A DNA stretch of 64,000 bases. It comes from a bacterium. Its GTDB lineage: Bacteria; Electryoneota; RPQS01. Shown here one piece after another: positions 18,988 to 27,896 of this stretch. Location of the stretch: assembly GCA_036504735.1 (NCBI GenBank), contig DASXUQ010000001.1, forward strand, positions 1 through 64,000, written 5' to 3'. Position numbers and translations under genes: made by a program. Under the pieces are notes generated by a model, which was not told the DNA's origin, did not search any database, and saw nothing but the letters and a program-made list of their open reading frames with translations. How positions within the stretch are numbered: the stretch's first letter is position 1; every line of letters starts with the position of its first letter.

Positions 18988-20526
18988 ATGAAGAATCTCC
19001 CTCTGCTGCAGCGCGGCGGCTTCGTGCTCGCGGCCTTCCTGCTGATTACCCTGCTTGCTCATCTGCTTACAGCCACTCACTACCCGATGTTCCGGGATGA
19101 GTTTTATTATCTCGACTGCGCCAATCATCTGGATTATGGCTACGTCGATCAGCCGCCGTTTTCGATTTTTGTGCTGGACGGCTGGCGGATGATTTTCGGC
19201 GATTCGCTGTTTGCCGTGCGGCTGCTGCCCTCGCTGCTGGCGGTGGCGCTGATGTGGCTGACGTGGAAGATCACCGAGGAGATGGGTGGCGGACTGTTTG
19301 CGCGTACGCTGGCCTGCGGAGCCGCGTTCTTTTCGCCGCAGTTGCGCGCGCTGGCGGGATTTTACTCGATGAATGCCTTCGATCTGGTCTTCTGGGCGGC
19401 GGCGGCGCTGATTCTGATCCGCATTGCCAAGACCAACGACTCCCGGTTGTGGATTCCTTTCGGAATTATTGCCGGGTGGGGACTGCTCAACAAGATCAGC
19501 CTGCTCTATTTCGGCGCGGGGCTGATTGTTGCGATGGCGCTGACGCCGCTACGCCGGCAGTTCGCGCGCCGGCAGTTCTGGATCGGCGGGATCATGGCTC
19601 TGCTGCTGTTTCTGCCGTATGTGCTGTGGCAGTTTTCCCATGAGTTTGCCACGCTGCAGTTCATCCGCAATGCCACGGCCTTCAAGAATGCCGCGTTTGC
19701 CCCGCACCAGTTTCTGATGGAATTCGCGCTGGAAAATAATCCGATTTCGATTCTGCTGTGGCTGGGCGGGCTCGGCGTGCTGTTGTTTTACAAACCGCTG
19801 CGGACCTTCCGGTTTTTAGGATGGCTGGCGCTGACGGTGCTGGTGATTCTGATGACCAACAAGGGCAAGCCCTATTATGCGGCGGGGCTGTTTCCGCTGC
19901 TGATTGCTTCCGGCGCGGTGTGGCTGGAAAGTAAATTCGCGCTGCCGCGACTGAAGTGGGCGCGGCTTGCTTATGCGGGATTGCTGGTGGCCGGCGGGTT
20001 GCTGCTGCTGCCGTTCGGATTGCGGATTTTGAATCCGGAAACATACATTGACTATCAATGGACGCTGGGGATCGAGCCGAAGGCGAGCGAGAAGGGCCAA
20101 CAGGATGCGCTCTGGCCGCAGCACTATGCCGATTCCTTCGGCTGGGAAGAGCTTGCGCAGGCAACCGTGCGGGCTTATAACCAGCTTGACCCGGAAGAGA
20201 AAAAGGATTGCGTGATTTTTGCGCGCAACTACGGCGAGGCCGGGGCCATCAACTATTACTGCCGCAAACAGGGGCTGCCCGAAGCGGTGTGCGGCCATAA
20301 CAACTACTACTTCTGGGGACCACCCGTCGTGGGCGTACACACGGTGTTCCTCGTGGTTGCCAAGCCGGAGCGGGATCCGCGCGACGTGTTCGATTCGATC
20401 TTTGTCGGCGGCGGCAGCGACAATGATTATGCCATGCCTACCGAACGCAAACTGGTGGTCTTCATCGGGCGCGGCATTCACCGCTCGCTCGCGGAAATTT
20501 GGGCTGCGAATAAGAGTTTCGATTGA
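18988..20526 (+). CDS. Membrane glycosyltransferase, GT39/ArnT-like
   Basis: 512 residues, starting six bases after menB. About ten hydrophobic segments follow an N-terminal loop with FRDEFYYLDCANHLDYGYV, where the Asp-Glu pair is the catalytic motif of PMT/ArnT-type glycosyltransferases that use polyprenyl-phosphate sugars. LLNKISLLYFG and NKGKPYYAAGLFPLL are also typical. The C-terminal 150 residues are a soluble, presumably periplasmic domain. It probably modifies lipid A, glycans or proteins at the inner membrane. It has no known role in menaquinone synthesis although it sits inside that operon. Confidence 0.82.
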   Translation: MKNLPLLQRGGFVLAAFLLITLLAHLLTATHYPMFRDEFYYLDCANHLDYGYVDQPPFSIFVLDGWRMIFGDSLFAVRLLPSLLAVALMWLTWKITEEMGGGLFARTLACGAAFFSPQLRALAGFYSMNAFDLVFWAAAALILIRIAKTNDSRLWIPFGIIAGWGLLNKISLLYFGAGLIVAMALTPLRRQFARRQFWIGGIMALLLFLPYVLWQFSHEFATLQFIRNATAFKNAAFAPHQFLMEFALENNPISILLWLGGLGVLLFYKPLRTFRFLGWLALTVLVILMTNKGKPYYAAGLFPLLIASGAVWLESKFALPRLKWARLAYAGLLVAGGLLLLPFGLRILNPETYIDYQWTLGIEPKASEKGQQDALWPQHYADSFGWEELAQATVRAYNQLDPEEKKDCVIFARNYGEAGAINYYCRKQGLPEAVCGHNNYYFWGPPVVGVHTVFLVVAKPERDPRDVFDSIFVGGGSDNDYAMPTERKLVVFIGRGIHRSLAEIWAANKSFD

Positions 20527-20575
20527 GGAAGAGGCTATTGTATTCGAATACAGGTCAGCAAACGGGAGTGGCCGA

Positions 20576-22321
20576 ATGACCTCTAGTAAGTGTGCATCGG
20601 GATGTGGCCGGGACGTATATGACAACGCCAATTATCCGACGAACAAATGCATTTTCCACTCCGAGAAAAAGGACTCAGCTGAGTTCTATGAGGAGATCGG
20701 AAACTTAGTTCATTCAGTCCAGCAATATTGGAATGCGCCTTGTTCGTTCAATGGTTTCGTCTTCCCCGACTGCCCGAACCCGAGGACACTTGTTGAAATC
20801 CTCGGACGCTCTCATGCGGGGATCTTTTGCTTGGACTTTAGTGGTGCGGTGTTCGAAGGAAGGATTGATCTTTCTGGTTACCATTTTCAGGCGGGACTGA
20901 CTTTCGAGCGTGCTACTTTCAAGTGCGACGCTCTCTTTGACGGATCAAATATGCCGCTGGGAGTCTCATTCGCTGGTACAACGTTTGAGGGCTTGACCCG
21001 CTTCGTTGGCACATTTTTCCAAGCTAATGCCAACTTCCAAGGAGCAAAGTTTCGTCAAAGTTCTTTTGAAAGCGCCACGTTCAAAGGACAGGTCACATTT
21101 CTCAAAGTTTTCTTTGCTGAACCGGCCTCCTTTTGTAAGGCCAAGGTGGCCGGGTGCGGTGTTTGGTCTAGATCAGAGTTCTTGGACACTGCGGACATGT
21201 CTTGTATGGTATTCTCCGATAGAGCTTTGTTCCAAGATACGATCTTTCACAACATAGCCTCTTTCCACAGCGCCAAGTTCAAGGGCGAGGTTCGCTTCGA
21301 TAACGCTCTGTTTCGTGAAGATGTGTCATTCTCTAGAGTGTCGTTTGAAGACCATGCGCATTTTGCTGAAACCAAGCTCGCCAGAGGCCTAAACTTGGGT
21401 TATGCATCTTTCGCCGTCCTCGGTGATTTCAGTCGGTGCAAGATTATCAGTCGCGTCAGGTTAACTTGGCCTGGTGAAGGTGCAAAGCGGGAGCCGGCCG
21501 AGCACCAGACGGCAGAGGTAAGACGCGGAATTTTGCAATTCAAAAGCCCCAATTTTGGTGTACGCGGGCTCCTTGACATTCGAGACAATATGTTGCAGCC
21601 GGATTGCTCTCTGCACTTGGTTGACTGTGATATGGCTAAGGTGCTACTACAAGGAACAGATTGTAGAATGGTCCGCTTTAAGTATTGCCGTTGGCCGAAG
21701 GTTACGCATAGACAAGTTGTTGGTGACGAGTACCGTGCACGGAAGCACTTCAGGAGCCTAAGGACTGTGCTCGTACGTATTTTGCCTTTCGCGCGCGCAT
21801 TGATGAATCACCCACGGTTGACCTTCGCCTTGATGTTCCGACCTAAGGAGGTGAATTGGCCCCGCATCATTACTATTTATCAAGAACTGGTAGACAACTG
21901 CCGTGAAATACATGACTACCGTCGAGTGAACGACTTTGACCGTGGCATTTTTGAAGCTCGGCGAATGATTGCAAAGAGTCGAGGGCGGCGAGGCATTTCG
22001 GATTACCTACTATTATCGACATACCGATCTGTATCAGCTTATAGCGGCAGTTTGCTAAAGCCAGTCATATGGCTTGTGGCGAGCACTCTCGCTTATGCAT
22101 ACTTCTACTGGGGCAATAGCTACGCCATAGACGCGGAGACAGGGCTTCTATCTGATTTCATAAAGAAAAGTGTACAAATTGCCTCTCTGAACCGGATCGG
22201 ATTCGAGTTTGCTCGTGCGAACTCGCTCGCGGTAAATGTCCTCATCGCACTGCAAGTCGTAACGACTACGGGATTGGTTGCACTTCTCTTGTTTTCTATA
22301 CGACGGCGTTTCAAACACTGA
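20576..22321 (+). CDS. Membrane-anchored pentapeptide-repeat protein
   Basis: 581 residues from the ATG at 20576 (GGGAG upstream). An N-terminal Cys/His cluster (Cys6, Cys10, Cys25, His28, in KCIFH) looks zinc-binding. About residues 85-270 are pentapeptide repeats with Phe every fifth residue (LDFSG AVFEG, AKFRQ SSFES ATFKG), predicting a right-handed quadrilateral helix. Two transmembrane segments close the protein (VIWLVASTLAYAYFYW and VLIALQVVTTTGLVALLLF). Base composition is visibly more AT-rich and codon choice less biased than in the flanking men genes, which suggests later acquisition. Function unknown; similar Cys-repeat-membrane proteins occur sporadically in many phyla. Confidence 0.82.
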   Translation: MTSSKCASGCGRDVYDNANYPTNKCIFHSEKKDSAEFYEEIGNLVHSVQQYWNAPCSFNGFVFPDCPNPRTLVEILGRSHAGIFCLDFSGAVFEGRIDLSGYHFQAGLTFERATFKCDALFDGSNMPLGVSFAGTTFEGLTRFVGTFFQANANFQGAKFRQSSFESATFKGQVTFLKVFFAEPASFCKAKVAGCGVWSRSEFLDTADMSCMVFSDRALFQDTIFHNIASFHSAKFKGEVRFDNALFREDVSFSRVSFEDHAHFAETKLARGLNLGYASFAVLGDFSRCKIISRVRLTWPGEGAKREPAEHQTAEVRRGILQFKSPNFGVRGLLDIRDNMLQPDCSLHLVDCDMAKVLLQGTDCRMVRFKYCRWPKVTHRQVVGDEYRARKHFRSLRTVLVRILPFARALMNHPRLTFALMFRPKEVNWPRIITIYQELVDNCREIHDYRRVNDFDRGIFEARRMIAKSRGRRGISDYLLLSTYRSVSAYSGSLLKPVIWLVASTLAYAYFYWGNSYAIDAETGLLSDFIKKSVQIASLNRIGFEFARANSLAVNVLIALQVVTTTGLVALLLFSIRRRFKH

Positions 22322-22359
22322 CCGAGTCGATACTCACTCTCGGAGCACACACCTAACTA

Positions 22360-23238
22360 ATGGTGTCTCTTCATAACTGGATCTTAGCCTCCCGTCCGAA
22401 GACGCTGGTGGCGGCGATTGTGCCGGTGATTGTCGGGGCGGCGTATGTGCACGCGGCGGCGGTGGAGCAGTGGCCGATTTTGCTGTGCGCACTGGCCTCG
22501 GCGCTGTGCATTCAGATCGGCACCAATTTCGCCAACGACTATTCCGATTTCAAAAAGGGCGCGGATACCGCCGAGCGCCTCGGGCCGGTGCGCGTCACGC
22601 AGGCGGGGCTGATCAAGCCGTCGACGGTCAAGGCGGGCGCGATGCTCGCCTTTGCTGTGGCTGTGCTGTTCGGGATTCCACTGATTTTGCGCGGCGGCTG
22701 GCCGATTCTGCTCATCGGCGTGTTCAGCATTCTCTCCGGCTGGGCCTACACGGGCGGACCGTATCCTTTGGGCTACAACGGGCTGGGCGAGTTGTTTGTG
22801 TTTCTGTTTTTCGGCCTGGCGGCGGTGACGGGAACCGCCTATGTGCTCACGCTGCAGTGGGACCCCTTAGTGCCGGCGATTGCCACCATTCCGGGGCTGC
22901 ATGCATCGGCGTTGCTGGCCGTCAACAATCTGCGGGATGTGGACACCGACCGCGTGGCAGGCAAACGGACCCTCGCGGCGCGTTTCGGCAGAACCTTTGG
23001 CCGGGTGGAATACGCTTTGCTCCTCCTGCTGCCGTATGCCATCATTCTTGCATTGTTTGCGTTTTCACACCTGAAGTCGCCGGCACTGCTGCCCCTGCTT
23101 TCGCTGCCGCTGATAGTGCCACCCGTGAAACGTGCGTTATCGCGCACCGACGGGCCGGGCATGATCCGCGCACTGGCGGGAACGGCCTTGGTGCAGCTTG
23201 CATTCGGCGCTCTTCTTGCCATCGGTCTTATCCTGTGA
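22360..23238 (+). CDS. menA: 1,4-dihydroxy-2-naphthoate polyprenyltransferase MenA
   Basis: 292 residues, eight or nine transmembrane segments. Both Asp-rich motifs of the UbiA superfamily are present: NFANDYSDFKKGAD (about 52-65) and NNLRDVDTDRVAGKRTLA (about 190-207). WILASRPKTLVAAIVPV is the standard MenA start. It attaches the polyprenyl side chain to DHNA in the inner membrane, giving demethylmenaquinone. Its stop overlaps the menC start as GTGA. Confidence 0.95.
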   Translation: MVSLHNWILASRPKTLVAAIVPVIVGAAYVHAAAVEQWPILLCALASALCIQIGTNFANDYSDFKKGADTAERLGPVRVTQAGLIKPSTVKAGAMLAFAVAVLFGIPLILRGGWPILLIGVFSILSGWAYTGGPYPLGYNGLGELFVFLFFGLAAVTGTAYVLTLQWDPLVPAIATIPGLHASALLAVNNLRDVDTDRVAGKRTLAARFGRTFGRVEYALLLLLPYAIILALFAFSHLKSPALLPLLSLPLIVPPVKRALSRTDGPGMIRALAGTALVQLAFGALLAIGLIL

Positions 23239-24287
23239 CGTCACATCCCTTAGCTTTCGCACCCTACGAACTGGCTTTTCGGAACCCCCTGCACACCGCG
23301 CGCGGCGTCATCACGCTGCGGTGCGGATTTCTGGTTGCGTTGCGAGTCGGCAACGCCGTGGGCATCGGCGACGTCGCACCGTTGCCGGACTTCGGGACGG
23401 AAACGGTTGAGGAAGCCGGGCAGAAGCTTGAAGAAAAGCGAAAAACGAAAAACGAAAAGCTGGATCTGGAGCTGGATTGCCTTGACGGGTTTCCGGCCAC
23501 GCGCTTCGGACTGCAATGCGCCCTGCTGGCGCTGGAAGGTCAGCCATCTGAAGGGGCAAGAGAAATTCCCGTCAATGCATTGATCGGCGGGGGAACGGTG
23601 CGGGAGGCCTGGGTGGCGGGGCAGAAGGCGGTGGAAGCAGGCTACGAAACGCTGAAGGTGAAGGTGGGAATGCGGACCGTGCGGCAGGACATCGAAATCT
23701 TCCGCGTGCTGCGCTCGGCATTTCCCAAGCTTGCGCTAAGGGCCGACGCCAATGGCGCGTGGTCCTTCGATGAGGCGCGGCAATTTGCGCACGGCGTAAC
23801 CGCCTGCGAGCTGCAATACATTGAGGATCCGCTGAAAGATCCTGATACGGAGGCGCTGTCGGTTTTTCGACGTAACTGTGAGGTTCCCGTAGCCTGCGAC
23901 CGGATGGCGGATTCGGTGGAGGATATCGAAGCGCTGATTGAGCGCCGCCTGTGTGATGTGCTGGTGCTGAAGCCGTCGGTGATCGGCTCCATCCGTAAAC
24001 TTGAACAGCTCGCGGACAAGGCAAAAGCGGCGGGGATGGCAGTGGTGATCAGCAGCCTGCTGGAATCGAGCGTGGGCCTTTCCTACGTTGCGCATCTGGC
24101 GGCGCGTTGCGGCACGGAGGGATTGGCGCACGGCATCGGCACGGCAGAGATGTTCGAAACGGATATGCTGCGCACACCGTTTTGTCCGGTAAAGGGTAAG
24201 ATTGCGTTGCCGGATCTTTCGGCTCTGCAATATGCAGTGATTCCCGGCATGGCGGCCGGACTCGGATTACAGGAAAGCGATGAGTAA
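23235..24287 (+). CDS. menC: o-Succinylbenzoate synthase MenC
   Basis: 350 residues from the GTG at 23235, overlapping the menA stop. Enolase-superfamily residues are intact: KVKVG (acid/base Lys), metal ligands in RADANGAW, YIEDP and ACDRM, and the second catalytic Lys in LVLKPSVIGS. It dehydrates SHCHC to o-succinylbenzoate. A charged stretch (EKRKTKNEKLDLEL, about 60-73) looks like a lineage-specific insertion. The last eight bases overlap menE. Confidence 0.93.
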   Translation: MTSHPLAFAPYELAFRNPLHTARGVITLRCGFLVALRVGNAVGIGDVAPLPDFGTETVEEAGQKLEEKRKTKNEKLDLELDCLDGFPATRFGLQCALLALEGQPSEGAREIPVNALIGGGTVREAWVAGQKAVEAGYETLKVKVGMRTVRQDIEIFRVLRSAFPKLALRADANGAWSFDEARQFAHGVTACELQYIEDPLKDPDTEALSVFRRNCEVPVACDRMADSVEDIEALIERRLCDVLVLKPSVIGSIRKLEQLADKAKAAGMAVVISSLLESSVGLSYVAHLAARCGTEGLAHGIGTAEMFETDMLRTPFCPVKGKIALPDLSALQYAVIPGMAAGLGLQESDE

Positions 24288-25734
24288 ACAGGACTGGTTC
24301 AGCAAACAGACCGAAGGCACGCACTCGCATTTGTCCGACCTCAACGGCTCGATGCCCGATGAGGAGTTCAACGGCAAGACGTTGCGCCTCGCGCAGATGC
24401 TGGCGGAGCGTTTCCCCGAACGGAATGCGCGGATCGGCCTGTGGGGCGAGAACAGTCTCGACTATGTGATCGCCCTGTTTGCCGTGCTCCGCGCCGGACA
24501 TGTGGCGGTGCCGCTCAACACACGCCTGTCCGCACGGGAATTGCAGGATCTTGCGGAAGCCGCCGGGCTCAGCGGTGTGCTGGCCTCGCGCGATTTTCCG
24601 CAGTCGCACCGCGAGGTGTTCAATGGCCTGTCCATGTTCGCCCTCGCTCAGAAGCTTGCGCCGCTCGGTCCCAATGCCAAGCCTCCTCGCATGCGCGAAC
24701 TCGGCGAGAAAGACGTGGCCGTGCTGCTCTGTTCCTCGGGCAGTTCGGGCAAGCCCAAGATCGTACCGTTCACGCTGCGCAGCCTGTTCTCTCACGCCCG
24801 CGCGGTGTGCAGCCATCTGAATGTCACCTGGCGCGATTCCTGGGTGGCGTGTCTGCCGCTCTACCACGTCGGCGGCCTGGCGATTCCTTTCCGCTGCATG
24901 GTCTCGGGAGCCTCGTTGATTCTCAGTCAGAGCAGTGATCCGGATGATCTCCACCATTTGATCACCGCGGAAAATGTGACACTGATCTCCGTGGTGCCGA
25001 CGGCCCTCGAACGGATGCTGAACAAACGCGGCTCCGATCCGTATCCCAAGACATTGCGCGGCCTGCTGGTCGGCGGCGGCCCCGTGGCCGATGCGCTGCT
25101 GGCTCGCTGCGACCGCGCCTATGCGACGTACGGTCTTACCGAAGCAGGCTCGATGGTGAGCTGCGCGCGGCCGGGATGCGGCGACAAAGAGCGGCGCACC
25201 GCCGGACCGGCCCTGCCGGATACCGAGATTAAGATTGTCGATGAAAAGGGGAAGGACATCCGGAAGGGCGAGGCGGGACAGATTCTGGTGCGGGGACCGG
25301 GCATGGCCGCCGGCTATCTGGGAAATTCGGAAGCCAGTGCGCGCACCTTCCGCTCAGGCTGGATTCACACGGGAGACATTGGCCGCCTGGACGAGAGCGG
25401 ACTGCTGAAGGTTGAAGCGCGACGCGGGGACATTGTGCTCTCCGGCGGGGAGAATATTTATCCGGCGGAGATCGAAGCGGCACTCAAAAAGCATCCGCGT
25501 GTGGAGGCCGCGATTGTCTTGCCGGTGGATCATCCCGAATGGGGACAGACACCCGCCGCACTGATCGTGCTCAAGCCGGGCCGTCCCTTGGAAAAGACCC
25601 ACATCTACATGTTCCTTGAAGGCCATCTTGCCCGCTACAAGTTTCCCAAGAAGATCCTCTTCGCCGACGCCTTGCCGCTTCTGTCCACCGGAAAACCGGA
25701 TCTGGCGGCCATTCGAAAGATGTTGAAGGGCTGA
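24280..25734 (+). CDS. menE: o-Succinylbenzoate-CoA ligase MenE
   Basis: 484 residues, ATG inside the end of menC. Adenylate-forming enzyme with intact motifs: P-loop SSGSSGKPK (about 151-159), YGLTEAG, HTGDIGRLD, RRGDIVLSGGENIYPAEIE (hinge and A8) and the C-terminal catalytic Lys in STGKPDLAA. It activates o-succinylbenzoate with ATP and CoA for MenB. It is slightly unusual in the P-loop (SSGSSGK where most have TSGTTGK). Followed by a terminator-like hairpin and a diverged second copy. Confidence 0.94.
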   Translation: MSKQDWFSKQTEGTHSHLSDLNGSMPDEEFNGKTLRLAQMLAERFPERNARIGLWGENSLDYVIALFAVLRAGHVAVPLNTRLSARELQDLAEAAGLSGVLASRDFPQSHREVFNGLSMFALAQKLAPLGPNAKPPRMRELGEKDVAVLLCSSGSSGKPKIVPFTLRSLFSHARAVCSHLNVTWRDSWVACLPLYHVGGLAIPFRCMVSGASLILSQSSDPDDLHHLITAENVTLISVVPTALERMLNKRGSDPYPKTLRGLLVGGGPVADALLARCDRAYATYGLTEAGSMVSCARPGCGDKERRTAGPALPDTEIKIVDEKGKDIRKGEAGQILVRGPGMAAGYLGNSEASARTFRSGWIHTGDIGRLDESGLLKVEARRGDIVLSGGENIYPAEIEAALKKHPRVEAAIVLPVDHPEWGQTPAALIVLKPGRPLEKTHIYMFLEGHLARYKFPKKILFADALPLLSTGKPDLAAIRKMLKG

Positions 25735-25758
25735 AAGCGGCAGCGTGCTGAGTGCGAA

Positions 25759-25785
25759 GGGCGGCCTCATGGGACCGCCTTTTTG
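25759..25785 (+). terminator. Probable terminator after menE
   Basis: A short hairpin around GGCGG/CCGCC with an imperfect extension, followed by TTTTTG, 24 bases after the menE stop. It probably ends the main men transcript. The remaining 190 bases to the second menE-like gene hold no gene. Confidence 0.6.
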
Positions 25786-25979
25786 TTGGTACGCCTGTAC
25801 AGAAATATGGGTTGGTCGGCCACGTCGCTCACGCCGTTGTAGACGGGCAAGTATATTCCTTAGAGTCTGGCAGAGTGTTTGCATCATCTGTAATCAAAAG
25901 CTCAGCATGACAACCGGCATGATCGAGCAAACAAGGGCTTAACCGTTCACGCACGAAAGCCTTGGGGTATTTGACGCAG

Positions 25980-27401
25980 ATGAGTGCTTTAAGTTGGTTG
26001 ACATCCACCATTCGAGGACCGAAATCCCGGCCCTTTAATTGGGACCACCTGCTGCCGCACGGTGAATTCCGCGATCAAATCCTGCGCACAGCGGCGTTTC
26101 TCAGCGAGCGGTTTTCCGGGCATCATGCGCGGATCGGTCTCTGGGGCGAATGCACGGAGGGCTATCTGGCGGCCTTTCTGGCCATCTTACGTGCCGGTCA
26201 CACAGCGGTGCCGCTGGATCCGCGGCTCGGCAGTCATGAACTGACCGACATCGTCCACTCGGCAAAGATCGCGGGGTTGCTGGTGTCGCGGGATTTCCCT
26301 ATTGCCTACAGCGCGGCGCTGGGTAATACGAAGATTTACCCTCTTAGCCCCTATCTCCGGTCCAAGACCTGCGGGGGGCAGGATTCCGGGCCACCGGTGG
26401 CTGACGGCGCGGATGCGGCGGTGATGTTGTGCGGGTCGCGCTGCGACCGCAGCACGCGGATGATTACCTTCGCCCTTCCCTCGCTGATCCGTCACGCGCA
26501 GGTTGTCTGCTCCCACTTGAATGTGACGGCGGAAGACGCATGGCTGATGTCCGTGCCTCTGCATTGTGTGGCGGGGCTGGTGATTCCCTTCCGCTGCCTG
26601 GTGTCGGGAGCCTCCCTGCGGATGTGCACCGCGCGGGATCCCGATGAGATCAACCGGCTGATCGATACCGGCCGGGTCTCCATCGTGTCGGCGACGCCGG
26701 ATATGTTCGACAAGATGCTGCGGCGGCACGGGACTCATCCTTATTTGGGAAATCTGCGCGCCATTTTCATCAGCGGCATTGTGCCGGAACTGCAACTGCT
26801 GCGCTGCCCGCAGGCGTGCATGGTGTACGGTGTGGCCGAGGCGGGCTCCATGGTGAGCTGTTCACGTCCGGGATGCACGGCGGAAGAACACCTGAGCGCC
26901 GGGCCCGTGTTGCCGGGCATGGGAGTGCGCATTATCGGGTCGGACGGAAAAGATGTGCGGCGGGGAGAACGGGGCCGGATTCTGGTGCGGGGGCTGGATG
27001 CAAGCGGCGAAGGACAGCGGGCAGGCTGGGTGCAGACGGAAGACTACGGATATCTCGATGGACACGGTTATCTGCATCCGGAGCCGCATCAGGACGATGC
27101 GGCAGGATCGGGTGAAAACAGTGTGTGCACGGTCGAGATCCAGACGCTTCTCGAACGCCATCCCCGGGTGCAGCGGGTGATTGTGGTGTCTATGGAGGAC
27201 AAGGAGTGGGGGCAGGTTCCAGCGGCGCTGGTGGTCTTGACGCCGGGACGTCCCATGGAGAAGACGCACCTGTTCCAGTTTCTGGAGGGCAAACTGGCGC
27301 GCTACAAATTCCCCAAGAAGATCATCTTCGCCGATGCCCTGCCGCTCTTGTCTGGCGGCAAACCGGATTTGGCGGCGATTCGGAAGCTGCTGAAGGGCTG
27401 A
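25980..27401 (+). CDS. Degenerate MenE paralog, probable pseudoenzyme
   Basis: 473 residues; the ATG at 25980 is chosen because the resulting N-terminus aligns with that of menE (a TTG at 25962 is possible). The protein is collinear with menE and nearly identical over the last 45 residues, including catalytic Lys in SGGKPDLAA, yet the ATP-handling motifs are lost: the P-loop position reads CGSRCDRSTRM instead of CSSGSSGKPKI, HTGD became QTED, and RRGDIVLSGGENIYP became PHQDDAAGSGENSVC. The frame is open throughout. It is inferred to be a tandem duplicate kept without ligase activity or with altered chemistry; early-stage pseudogenisation is the alternative. Confidence 0.8.
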   Translation: MSALSWLTSTIRGPKSRPFNWDHLLPHGEFRDQILRTAAFLSERFSGHHARIGLWGECTEGYLAAFLAILRAGHTAVPLDPRLGSHELTDIVHSAKIAGLLVSRDFPIAYSAALGNTKIYPLSPYLRSKTCGGQDSGPPVADGADAAVMLCGSRCDRSTRMITFALPSLIRHAQVVCSHLNVTAEDAWLMSVPLHCVAGLVIPFRCLVSGASLRMCTARDPDEINRLIDTGRVSIVSATPDMFDKMLRRHGTHPYLGNLRAIFISGIVPELQLLRCPQACMVYGVAEAGSMVSCSRPGCTAEEHLSAGPVLPGMGVRIIGSDGKDVRRGERGRILVRGLDASGEGQRAGWVQTEDYGYLDGHGYLHPEPHQDDAAGSGENSVCTVEIQTLLERHPRVQRVIVVSMEDKEWGQVPAALVVLTPGRPMEKTHLFQFLEGKLARYKFPKKIIFADALPLLSGGKPDLAAIRKLLKG

Positions 27402-27437
27402 AAACGGCAGTGGTGCCGGGGCGCGCGGAGCAAGATA

Positions 27438-27848
27438 TTACGCATATTTCGTCAGCGCCTGACGGAAATCATCCGGCAGGGGCATGGAGGCGCCGGTCTT
27501 GGGGTCGACGCAGACCTGCACGGTGGCGGCGGTGGCCATGCGACGGCCATCTTCCGACCAAAGTTCATAGGCCATGCGGTACGAGGAGCTGCCGATCTGC
27601 GCCACGTGCGCGCGGATTTCCACCTTCATGCCCACCGTGAGCATCTGCTCGAAGTCGCCTTCGGCATGCACCACCGGCAATCCCATGGTGCGGCGGCCAA
27701 ACAGCACGGGCAATCCGAAGCCGATGTCCGCCAGGAATCCTTCGAGAGCATGCTGGCAGATGCGGAAAAGATTGGCGTAGAAAATAATCTGCGCCGCGTC
27801 CGTATCATAGAGGGCGATGGTATAGGGTAAACGGAAGATTTTGGGCAT
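27438..27848 (-). CDS. Hotdog (4HBT) thioesterase, candidate DHNA-CoA hydrolase
   Basis: 136 residues. YDTDAAQIIFYANLFRICQHALE is the active-site helix of 4HBT thioesterases (spaced YxTDxAxxxxYxNxF), with the catalytic Asp in place; VHAEGDFEQML and VGMKVEIRAHV are standard strands. The men operon needs a DHNA-CoA thioesterase between MenB and MenA, none of the men genes here supplies it, and this gene converges on the operon end 36 bases away, so a MenI-like role is a reasonable inference. A general acyl-CoA thioesterase remains possible. Confidence 0.8.
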   Translation of the reverse strand: MPKIFRLPYTIALYDTDAAQIIFYANLFRICQHALEGFLADIGFGLPVLFGRRTMGLPVVHAEGDFEQMLTVGMKVEIRAHVAQIGSSSYRMAYELWSEDGRRMATAATVQVCVDPKTGASMPLPDDFRQALTKYA

Positions 27849-27869
27849 AGGAGACTACTACCTTTTACG

Positions 27870-27896
27870 CAGGCCGCGTTCATGCGCGGCCTGTTT
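27870..27896. terminator. Hairpin terminator
   Basis: A perfect 9-bp stem (CAGGCCGCG with CGCGGCCTG, 27870-27893) and six-base loop between two minus-strand genes. It lies just past the stop of the GT4 gene; the T-rich side faces the plus direction, so direction is uncertain. Confidence 0.55.

Noticed and set aside
22470-23234. Long N-terminal extension of menC
   Set aside because: It overlaps menA in another frame and has no MenC-like sequence; the GTG at 23235 overlapping the menA stop is the natural start.
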